A stretch of 64,000 nucleotides of DNA from Erodium maritimum. Its lineage: Eukaryota > Streptophyta > Magnoliopsida > Geraniales > Geraniaceae. Shown in pieces: positions 1 to 9,360 of the stretch. The translations under genes were made by a program, and so were the position numbers. The stretch spans positions 44,967,039-45,031,038 of the forward strand of contig OY997590.1 in assembly GCA_963921825.1 (NCBI GenBank), given 5' to 3'. The notes beneath the pieces are model-generated. The model was not told the DNA's origin and made no database searches. It saw only the letters and a program-made list of their open reading frames with translations. Each line of letters starts with the position of its first letter. The stretch's first letter is position 1.

Positions 1-1920
1 TTGAGCCTGCCCCACGCAACTTCGCCCGGTCTCTGTCGGGCCAGGCGGTCGACTTGTTAGCGATATATACAAAGCTACTTTTCCGATAGCTAGTCGGAAG
101 GGGAGCAACCCTCCATCGCCGATGAATGCACCCCTTTTCCGGTGGTTAACCCGGAAGGCGGGCCAAGCCCCACGACACGTGGCCCCAGGACCCCTTTCTT
201 GTCAGGTAGGCCCCCAACCTCGTCTGAACAATGCACACACGCGCGAACCACGTGACCCCTTTCTTGTCAGGCAGGCCCCCAACCTCGGGCAGAGACTGTC
301 CACAACAAAAGTCAACAAATAGCAACAACACAGGTTCAACAACCCCACGGGCACTCATGGCCACCCAAGACTCCAACAGTAAAACACGGGCTCAACAACC
401 CCACGGGCACTCATGGCCACCCAAGACACCAACAGTAAAGACACGGGTTCAACAACCCCACGGGCACTCATGGACACCCAAGACACCAACAGTAAAGACA
501 CGGGTTCAACAACCCCACGGGCACTCATGGCCACCCAAGACACCAACAGTAAAGACACGGGCTCAACAACCCCACAGGCACTTATGGCCACCCAAGACAC
601 ACCAACAGTAAAATACGGGCTCTCATGGCCACCCAAGACACCAAAAGTAAAGACACGGGCTCAACAACCCCACGGGCACTCATGGCGACCCAAGACACAC
701 CAACAGTAAAATACGGGCTCTCATGGCCACCCAAGACACAAACTAAACAATCAACCTCCGGGCATAATCAGATGCCTCCAGTAATTCTAATATCGATAAG
801 TTCACTCCTCCTAAGACACTACTAAGTGTCACGTGCAATTCTATTGTTCGATACGTTCCCGTATCATACGACACCACCCGGTGTCGTCTGCCTTTCTATT
901 ATTCGATAAACTTACTTAACCCACGACACCCAAGTGTCACATGCATTTCTACTGTTAACTTTCCCTAGTAAGGGCCGAGATCCGGCTACTTTTCCCTACC
1001 TCATAACGCTTTCCCAAAAGTCCACAACCAAGCTCCGGTGTGATCCCGATCACTCGCCTAGCTTTCTCTTTCCTCAGTCGGTGGCACGATCTAACAAGAT
1101 CACAATTAAACACTTTTTAAGTTTGCAGACAAAGCTGAATTTTAATGAATTTGACGCCCAAACTCAACCCCGACAATGTCGATCACTCCCAAACTCCCCA
1201 ATTACTTGACATTGTCGATATTGGACCCGGAAAGGCCCGATTCGCCTAACATGGCGAATCTGCCCGGGTTTTGGAAACGCCCTTCCGGGGCTCCGAAAAT
1301 TCCCGTTTTCGTTTCTATGATCTTAGAATAATTCAAGGGTTCCTATGCAATCGACAGAATCAATTTCCGACTTCCGAGCGATTCAATTCGCATTTAAAGT
1401 TTCTAACCCGAAATTCCCAACTTTCACAATTTAATTCCAAAATTCGTTCCGGGTGTGAGTTAACGACTTGGGGTTCGTCCAAAACCACCCGAACACGAAA
1501 ACCCGAGACCCGAACACGTGGGCCCCACACGACCATAATGGGAAAATTTCCTTTTCGCCCCTAAACGTTCCTAACGAACCCCAAACCTCAACCATTCATC
1601 TTTAAATCAATTCTAACCAAAACCCAACCATATTTGAATCGTTTAAGCTCAAACCATAAAATTCAAACGTACCCAAACGAGAATCGAATAGGTTCTCACC
1701 GTAGGGAATGACGATGAGAGCTCGATTCTTCAACCGTTGAGACGATTCGTCGGTCGGATTATCGGAAAATCACAAAACTCCAACACTTTCTCTCTTTTTT
1801 TCTCTCTTCTCTTCTCTCTCATGTTTCTCTCTCTAACTCTCCTTTTGTTTTCTGTTATGGCCGAGACAATCTTCCCTTTTTAATTTGTTAAAAACACAAC
1901 TAACACTTATTTACAAAACT
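1..1920 (-). mobile_element. Partial LTR of gypsy family G1 (fragment a)
   Basis: This is LTR sequence of the gypsy family called G1 here, in minus orientation. It aligns by eye with 2240-4440 and with the complete solo LTR at 33399-36386: the same CCTAG-rich minisatellite, the same run from the GAGATCCGGCTAC region at about 979 to the CTCACCGTAGGGAATGA region at about 1697. It is cut by the window edge on the left. On the right it stops at 1920 inside a TTTACAAAACT segment that in the other copies continues as AACCCTCATG, and is joined to a different part of the LTR. No coding sequence is present; short open frames over the repeats are by-products of the repeat period. Confidence 0.8.
341..760. 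repeat. G1 LTR minisatellite, about 56-bp units
   Basis: About seven imperfect tandem units follow one another, each with CCACGGGCACTCATGG, then CCACCCAAGACACCAACAG and TAAAGACACGGG. Shorter units ending AAATACGGGCTCTCATGG are interspersed. In element-sense orientation (the other strand) each unit holds a small hairpin, GGC-CATGAGN-GCC followed by CGTG. The same array occurs in every G1 LTR in the window with a different copy number. Confidence 0.85.
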
Positions 1921-2379
1921 AGGGGTGAGCGTTCGCTCACCACCACGGATAACAGACTGACTACGGCATAATTAGCAGACAATGCCGGTAACACCAACAA
2001 CCAACTCAACACCGGGGATCACTATCCCCAAACTCAAGTAACCCGACCGACACCCACACACTGATACTTACCTCAGCCGACTCAACACCAGACACGTAAA
2101 GTAGACACGACACAACGATTGACGACCTCCTCCAAAGACACGATAGACCACCACGCAACACCCAAGACCACAAAGGATCGCACACCAAACAAGATCACAA
2201 AGGATCGCACTCCTGTCAGCTACTCAGTGCCGGTTGCTAACCGGCTGGGCTCGAGCCTGCCCCACGCGCTTTGCCGATCCATGTCAGGCTCCAGGCGGTC
2301 GACCTGTTGGCGATATATATACAGCGCTGCTTTTCCGATAGCTAGTCGGAAGGGGAGCTGCCCTCTCATCGCCTACAAA

Positions 2380-2520
2380 TGCTCACAACCTTCCGAGACT
2401 CGAACTCGGTCAGGTTAGCCAAAGAACGCTCGCAACCTCCCGAGACTCGAACTCGGTCAGGCCAGCCAAAGGATGCTCACAACCTCCCGAGACTCAAACT
2501 CGGTCAGGCCAGCCAAATTC
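2380..2520. repeat. G1 LTR tandem repeat with inverted-repeat cores
   Basis: Three units of about 46 bp carry CTCACAACCTCCCGAGACTCG and ACTCGGTCAGGCCAGCC in a row. Each has a small inverted repeat CCGAG-ACTCGAA-CTCGG. A related run, in the opposite orientation, lies at 49240-49345 in the leader of a different gypsy family. Confidence 0.75.
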
Positions 2521-2606
2521 CACACCACTTCCCGACACACAGTCGGGTCACTAACCTCGGGCAAACACAATCACAATCACAAGCAAAGTTCAACAAACAA
2601 CAACAA

Positions 2607-3150
2607 CACAGGTTAAACACTCCACAGGCACTCATGGCCACTCAAGACACCAACAGTAAAACACGGACTCAACAACCCCACGGGCACTCACGGCCTCCCA
2701 AGACACACCAACCATAACTCACGGGCTCAACAACCCCACGGGCACTCACGGCCTCCCAAGACACACCAACCATAACTCACGGGCTCAACAACCCCACGGG
2801 CACTCACGGCCTCCCAAGACATACCAACAGTAACTCACGGGCTCAACAACCCCACGGGCACTCACGGCCTCCCAAGACATACCAACTCAGGGGCTCAACA
2901 ACCCCACGGGCACTCACGGCCTCCTAAGACATACCAGCAGTAACTCACGGGCTCAACAACCCCACAGGCACTCATGGCCACCCAAGACACCAACAGTAAA
3001 ACACGGGCTCTCATGTCCACCCAAGACACAACAGTAAAGTACGGACTCTCATGGCCACCCAAGACACAACAGTAAAGTACGGGCTCTCATGGCCACCCAA
3101 GACACAACAGTAAAGTACGGGCTCTCATGGCCACCCAAGACACAAAAATA
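2607..3150. repeat. G1 LTR minisatellite, longest array in fragment b
   Basis: Roughly ten tandem units of the G1 minisatellite (CACGGGCACTCACGGCCTCC type, then the shorter TAAAGTACGGGCTCTCATGG type). This array is longer than the one at 341-760 and has its own sub-variant (CTCACGGCCTCCCAAGACA) that is also prominent at 10560-10930. Confidence 0.85.
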
Positions 3151-4918
3151 CACAATCAACCTCCGACATAACCAATGCCTCCAACAGTCCTAATATCAAT
3201 AGTTTCACAATCAACCACCGGGCATGGTCATATGCCTCCAGTACTCATATTCTCGATAAGTTTGCAATCAACCTCCAGGCATGGTCATATGCCTCCAATA
3301 GTTCTAATAATGCTAAGTTCTCTACTCCTACGACACTACTAAGTGTCACATGCATTTCTGGTATTCGCTACGTTCCCGTATTATGCCTTTCTAATATTCG
3401 ATAACCCACTTAACCCACGACAGCCCAGTGTCACATGCATTTCTACTGTTAACTTTCCCTAGTCAGGGCCGAGATCCGGCTACTTTTCCCTACCTCGTGC
3501 GTGTTCTCTAAAAGCTAACCAACAAGCTCCGGCGTGATCTCAGTCACTCGCCTAGCTTTCCCTTGCCTCGGTCCGCGACACGATTTAACAAGAACACAAT
3601 TTTAAACTCTTTTAAGCTTGCAGGCATAAACTGAATTTTAATAAACCCGACGCCCAAAAGTAACCCCGACAATGTCGATCACTCCCAAACTCCCCAATTA
3701 CTTGACATTGTCGATATTGGACCCGGAAAGGCCCGATTCGCCTAACATGGCGAATCTGCCCAGGTTTTGGAAACGCCCTTCCGGGGCTCCGAAAATTCCC
3801 GTTTTCGTTTCTACGGTCTTAGAATAATTCAAGGGTTCCTATGCACTCGACGGAATCCAATTCCGACTTCCGAGTAATTTAATTAGCGTTTCAAGTTTCT
3901 AAACCCGTCAATTACAACTTTTACAATTTAATCCCAAATTTCGATCCGGTTGTAGATTAATTACTTGGGGAACATTCTAAACCACCCGAACACGAAACCC
4001 GAGCACCCGAGCATCTGGGCCCCACACGGCCATAATGAGAAAATTTCCTTTTCGCCCCAAAATGTTCCTAACGAACCCCAAACCTCAACCATTCATCTTT
4101 AAACCAATTCTAACCAAAACCCAACCATATTTGAATCATTTAAACTGAAACCCTAAAATTCAAACGTACCAAAACAAAAATCGGTTAGGTGCTCACCGTA
4201 GAGAATGTCGATGTGAGCTCGATTCTTTTATCGTTGAGACGATCCAACGGTTTGATGCTCGTGAATAGTGGCAAAACCCCCAACCCTCTTCTCTTTTCTC
4301 TCCCTTTCTTCTCTCTTATTTTCTCTCTCTAAAAACTATCATCTTTTTCAATTTTGAAGCAATGGCCGAACATCATATTTGCTCCCTTTTGTTTTGTTTT
4401 AAAAAGTAACAAAATAATACTTAAAAAGAAAACTAACCATCATGTGTCTCATCTTTTGTTTTGTTCAATAAACCTAACACCACCACATATTTGACAAGTG
4501 TCAAGTGGGTCCCACACCTTTTTGGGAAAATATCTTTCCAATCAGATTCGCGAAATTCGGACGTTTCGGGCCCCGAACGGGCACTTTTTCCAAGAAATTA
4601 CGAAACTTCACGGGCTATAAGGAAACGGCTCAACCAAGACCGCTGCAACGACGACTAAGCTTTTTGGATCCAAAACGGTCCTCGAATGGACCAAAACGTC
4701 GCTCGGTTGACTTTTCCAACGAAAAGTCAACATTTCCCAAATTGATCAGAAAGTTGCCCTGAGTCCCCCGGAACCCACTTTGGTCGATATCGGGGTCAAC
4801 TTAAGTCCGGTATGACCCTCGGGGTCAATTTAGGTTCAATTGACTGTCTGTCTTAAAAAATTTAAATTTTCCTGTTTTTCGCAGGTTTGACTGGCGTTGA
4901 CCGGGAGTGGTTATTACA

Positions 4919-5512
4919 GTTACATTCTCAACTATATGTATTCATAAACTACAAACACTATATTCTCAAATTACTTGATTCAGTGTCATTGTTGCTGAAT
5001 ATTGTAGATTCAACCAACCTCTTCTTCATTCTCTACAGACCGATTACTGTAATCAAAATCGAAATAACTAAACCGAAAAAATTGAATCAAAACCCTAAAC
5101 ATAAAAACATATAGCACACCGATTAAAGACGGCTTCAACAATACACAAAGCGCGATAAATGAAATCTTTACTTCGAACCCACACGAGAAGAAAATGGAGG
5201 CAATGAAAGCTTAATACTATGCTCAAAAACCGGATTCTGAAAGGTTAGCTTCGCTAAAAAATCGAATTCTGAAAATGTTTGTGGCGAGCACGAAAGGTTT
5301 CTGCGCGAATGTGAAAGTAAAATGACGTTTATACCCTCGAACCATCGCAACTCAGTTAAAAAACTACCTACACGCGTCTTATTTACGACCCGTGCCATTG
5401 ATGACACGTTCAAATGAGCGCCATCGCGTGATTCGCATTTAACGGCCAAGATGTAACCCGCAGGTTCACACCGTATACCCCGGTTCACACCTGATTGCTC
5501 TTATATATATAT
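4919..5512. other. Non-TE flank, no gene recognised
   Basis: AT-rich single-copy-looking sequence between the G1 LTR and the proposed MULE end. No open frame here looks like a real protein; the 106-codon minus-strand frame at 5168-5488 has no recognisable motif. The last bases before 5513 are a TATATATATATA run, a typical AT-rich target for MULE insertion. I see nothing else that can be supported. Confidence 0.4.
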
Positions 5513-5600
5513 AGGGGGGCTATCAACTACAAATCCTCCCTTAGATCAGAACATAGAACTAATCTACACCATTGAATATAGCAAATCAAGGGCTAAGATT
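5513..5600. mobile_element. Candidate terminus of a Mutator-like element
   Basis: A G-run (GGGGGGCTATC) directly follows a TA repeat and leads into sequence of the type TAATCTACACCATTGAAT and AATCAAGGGCTAAGATT. That style of end is, from memory, common in plant MULEs and related DNA transposons. The FAR1-domain exon 1.7 kb inward supports a MULE. The matching inverted terminus is not in the window and would have to lie beyond 64000, so this is inference. Confidence 0.3.
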
Positions 5601-6419
5601 TTTTTATAAAATCTGATTCCAAAATAGGTTCACGCGCGTTCTGTATGGGTATTTTCGGGAAAAAAATAGTGGGAAATCGTAAAATGAAAGTGGGAAATCG
5701 AAATAAATTGGATAACGGCCAGAATTTTTGGTGGTTTATCAATATTAATAAATGTATGTAGATATATTCGTTTCTGAATATATTTTTATCATAATACAAT
5801 GAAGAATAATCCACAGAAACAAACCATTTCGTGAACGGGACACCGCAAAAGAACATTGTGATCGAAGTCGAAGAACAAACAAGGTTATAGTCGTGATCGA
5901 CTAAACAAAAAGAAAAACGAAATCGGAGAAGAAACTGAAGAATCGTACGTACAATGCGAGGTCGGAGAAGAAACTTAAATTCCAGCAGCAAAAAAACGGT
6001 TAGCATGTTCATTTAGATTCATACTACATTGTGTGTTTATCTGTCATACGTTTATATGTGTTCATGTGAGTTTAAGGTGGTTCGAGACGTTAACCTTAAC
6101 ATGTAATGCCGAGATGTATAAGAATGTATGTGTATTATGAGTGATATGTATGTTTAGTGCGAGGGGGATGCATTAGTTAGCATGGGAAGTTAAATTGTCA
6201 TCGTAACGTATGTAACAAATCCGAATATAAAATGGCAATTGCAACTGTAGTAACACGTGTGTGCTCATGCAGAACAAATTCAGATAACAAGCATGCGACT
6301 AGTTGCTGAAGTCTGTACCGAATATAATGTTAGGTTCGATTTGGATCCATTGCATTTTGATTGTGTTATCATAATTTGATGATGTGTGTTAGTGTGTCAT
6401 ACTGTGTATGAATTGATGA
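5601..6419. other. AT-rich subterminal region, no gene
   Basis: AT-rich sequence inside the proposed MULE end. A 139-codon minus-strand frame at 5593-6012 is rich in Phe, Leu and Ile and has no recognisable motif; AT-rich DNA easily gives such frames. From about 6010 the sequence becomes rich in GTATG and grades into the minisatellite. No promoter element can be assigned with confidence. Confidence 0.4.
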
Positions 6420-7315
6420 ACTACGTTGTTCAGGGTATGGAACTGTAATGGATTGGTTTTAGATGTTGAATAATGTATGGAATTGGAAATGGTTGCGTGT
6501 TGTATGTTTAGCTTATAAAGTATGTGTATGCAGTAGTATAAAACCAAAAAAAGGGTATGGAAATGACATACTTCTATAATGTATGTTTAGAGACATATGT
6601 ATGTATGTAGTAGTAGTAGTAGAAAACAAAAAATATTAGGGTATGAAAATGAACTACTTGGATGATGTATGTGTAGTGGACAATATATGTGTGTAATAAT
6701 ATAAAGGAACATATGAGGGTAGGAAAATGAAATGCTTGTACGATGTACGTGTAGGGCAGTGTGTATGTATGTAGTAGTATAAAATAATTTATAAGGGTAT
6801 GGAAATGAAGGTCGTGTATGATGTATGTTTAGTTCAGTATATATGTATGTAGGAGTATAAAAGCAAATATGAGGGTATTAAAATGAAAGACTTAGCTGAT
6901 GTATGTGTAGTTCACAGTTTAATACATAGGAACATATGAGGGTAGGAAAATGAAATGCGTGTACGATGTACGTGTATGGCAGTGTGTATGTATGTTGTAG
7001 TATAAAATAATTTATAAGGGTATGGAAATGAAAGTTGTGTATGATGTATGTTTAGTTCAGTATGTATGTCTGTATGAGTATAAAATAATTTATAAGGGTA
7101 TGGAAATGAAAGTCGTGTATGATGTGTGTGTAGTTCAGTATGCTTGTATAATGTATGTTTATGTCAATATGTATGTATGTCGTGGTATAAAATAACATAT
7201 GAGGGTATGGAAATGAAATGCTTGTATAATGTATGTTTAGTTCAGTATGTATGTATGTAGTAGTATAAAATCAAATACGACGGTATGGAAATTACATACT
7301 TGTATGACGTATGTT
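6420..7315. repeat. GTATG-rich minisatellite upstream of the FAR1 exon
   Basis: About ten to twelve degenerate tandem units of roughly 70-80 bp. Each contains GTAGTAGTATAAAATAA, then AAGGGTATGGAAATGAAA, then GATGTATGTTTAGTTCAG. Units at about 6960-7140 are the most alike. The array runs up to the start of the FAR1-domain reading frame, so it forms the immediate upstream region or an intron of that gene. Confidence 0.8.
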
Positions 7316-7333
7316 TTGTGGTATGGTGTAGAT

Positions 7334-7858
7334 ATGGATATTGATAGTGAACAAGAAGGAAATGATACAGTTGTCTTAGGACCCAAAGGGGCCAAAAGTT
7401 ACATACCATCGTGTGCCGCAAACCGAACACCGTTTGTAGGGAAAATATTCCCCACATTGGATCATGGCATATTGTTCTATAGGACATATGCTATGCTTAG
7501 TGGATTTGACACAAGGCTGACAACGACAAAAAAGGATAAGGATAATGTCGTGAAGTTGAAATACATGACATGTTCAAAGGAAGGACATCAGCGACAATCA
7601 ACTGAAACCATGGATGGTGGAAAGGCAAAAACAAGAAAATGTCTAGACACGCGGACTGGATGTGTGGCGATGATCAGTTTGAACTTTGAATCCACTACTA
7701 TTGGATACGTGGTAAAAAAGTTCGTACCAGCGCACAACCATGAAATGGTAGTAAAGAGCCAGAGACATACTTTGAAAGGCAATCGACATGTGATAGAAAA
7801 TCACGTTTCATGGATTGATCATTGTACAAGAGCAGGCATCGGACCAGCAGGTGCTTGA
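7334..7858 (+). pseudogene. FAR1-domain protein, N-terminal exon, truncated
   Basis: This reading frame, taken from the ATG at 7334, encodes a FAR1/WRKY-GCM1-type zinc-binding domain, the DNA-binding part of FAR1/FHY3 regulators and of the MULE transposases from which they derive. Visible landmarks in order are GKIFPTLDHGILFYRTYA, MTCSKEG, a RTGCVA segment and PAHNHE, which supply the Cys-Cys-His-His zinc ligands of the family. The acidic lead-in MDIDSEQEGND fits a true N terminus; the 29 codons before it are translated minisatellite. After GNRHVIENHV and a RAGIGPA stretch the frame ends at a point where TE sequence begins (about 7850), so the MULE core transposase and any SWIM zinc finger are missing. 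It could be a domesticated FAR1-like gene or a MULE transposase; the convergent Ulp1-like gene favours a MULE. Confidence 0.7.
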
Positions 7859-9358
7859 CGCCCTGCGTTTTTAGCACAGAAAAGGACACGGCAAGCGTAC
7901 CGGTCGTCAAGTAGTATTTTTGGAATTTAAGTTCCGGATTATCGTACCCAAGGGAGCACGAGTCAAGCACGTTCTATATCAAAATCGTTGTCAAGCTATT
8001 TCGATGAAATGATGGTTTTGTTTTAAAACATGAAAAGTAAACAGTAAGCGAAATGACAGTGAACCAGTAATCACAAAGCTTAGAAGAGTTTTAATTCAGA
8101 GAAAAAGTAATCTAAGGTTGTGGGTTCATAGAGATCGTTTCCAATGCATTTAACTGGCGATGAACATTGTGAAGTTGTTCTGATTTTAGGGGCAACGAAT
8201 TATCTCTCAAACTTGTCCTAACTCCTCACGTTGTTTCGGACCCTAATGGAATCTAACCACCCAGCTCTCATGAATCAGGATGTAGGGAGACCCAAAGCAT
8301 TACGTTCTTTGATAATTTCTAACTTTCGGTTTGAACCCTATAGTTATTGCAATCGTGTTAACCTAGCTATCACTAGTCTAGATTTAAACCCAATTCGTAT
8401 AAGATTTATGACCTAATTGCAACCCACCTCTCACGAGTGTCAGATTGCAATTCCCACCTTCTATCAGGCCTACCCGGGAGATAGAGCATTAAGCTTAAAT
8501 CAAATGCAAACCCTAAAATCAAATCATTCTACACAATCCTCATTCATACAATCAACATATTGGAAAGAAAATCTCTAATCCCCCATAACCCTAGATTATG
8601 GGGTTTTAGTTACTCATGAGCAAGGAAGAAGAAAACACCATTGATGAACATGAACAAAGCTTCAAAATTGACCAAAGTAGAGAAATACAATACCCAATAT
8701 TTGATTACAATGATGTTCTTCAAGTGGAAATCCTCTCCTCAAGCTTGCTCTCAACTCTCCTCTCTTCTTAGCTCTCAAAATTACAAGTTAGATCCATTGG
8801 AAGGCTGAATTTTGGGTTAAATAGGGTAAAAATCGAATCTGAAACGAATTGGGGAACCTAGTCTGCGCGCGCGTCACGGCTCCTTGATGGGACCCATCAC
8901 GGACCATGTCACGGATCCTTGATGGATCAGAGAGTATTTGGCCGTTTTCGATCTTCGTCACGGCTCCATAGTGGGACCCGTCACGGACCATGTCACGGCT
9001 CCGTGGTGGAGCAGAGAGTTTTGGATAGTCTTGGGCCCTTGACAATAGTTGTAGATCTCTGAATTCCCTTCGATTTGACATAAAATTCAAGGCAATCGGA
9101 GTTTTGATGAAGAAGTTATGCCCTTCGCAAGATCAGCCAATTTCTAAAACTCCTAAAACCGGGATTTCCTCTATTTTAGCTCTTTTTTCGATCAAATCAG
9201 CTACAAAACATAATGAGAGACACAATACGAGTAACGAGAGAAAAGTGGTCCAAATTATACAATCCCGGGACTAAAATGCTCAAGAATGTGGGCTAAAAAC
9301 ATCTAGAATCGATGCAATTTATGTCCACATCAACACCCCACACTTAAACCTTCTAAGT
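7850..9358. mobile_element. Unclassified TE-derived non-coding segment
   Basis: No coding sequence. The segment begins abruptly at the truncated FAR1 frame (GTGCTTGACGCC) and contains phrases I associate with untranslated regions of large plant LTR elements, such as CCGGTCGTCAAGTAGTA near 7900 and ATAAAATTCAAGGC near 9080. It ends at the CCCACACTTAAACC segment just before a G1 LTR fragment. A short inverted repeat CCACACTT/AAGTGTGG lies at the right end (about 9336-9360). No LTR pair, primer site or target duplication was found, so its class and its exact ends are uncertain. Confidence 0.45.
8868..9010. repeat. GTCACGG/CCGTGAC short-repeat module
   Basis: Several copies of GTCACGGCTCC or GTCACGGACC alternate with GATGGGACCC and similar words. 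The two halves GTCACGG and CCGTGAC are inverted relative to each other. The same module, rearranged, is in the G2 LTRs at 52790-52890 and 61135-61255. Confidence 0.7.
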
Positions 9359-9360
9359 GT

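Larger units (their letters stand above)
1921..4918 (-). mobile_element. Partial LTR of gypsy family G1 (fragment b)
   Basis: A second G1 LTR in minus orientation. Its true 5' end is at 4918: the minus strand begins TGTAATAACCACTCCCGG, matching the start of the solo LTR whose minus strand begins TGTAAGAACCGCTCCCGG. It runs leftward to the GGTGAGCG/CGCTCACC hairpin at 1924-1941 and then stops, so the last roughly 270 bp of the LTR, ending in GGGGCGTGACA in other copies, are missing. Fragments a and b together look like two LTRs of one or two elements brought together by a deletion that removed the internal region. The base right of 4918 begins GTTAC, which would be one half of a target duplication whose partner lies outside the window. 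Confidence 0.8.

Noticed and set aside
231..709. Open frames of 90-126 codons over the minisatellite, with peptides such as repeated QQPHGHSWPPKTPT
   Set aside because: They are translations of LTR tandem repeats in several frames and both strands; no start context, no homology, and unit number changes between copies.
5168..6012. Minus-strand frames of 106 and 139 codons
   Set aside because: AT-rich composition, no recognisable domain, no splice or start context that supports a gene.
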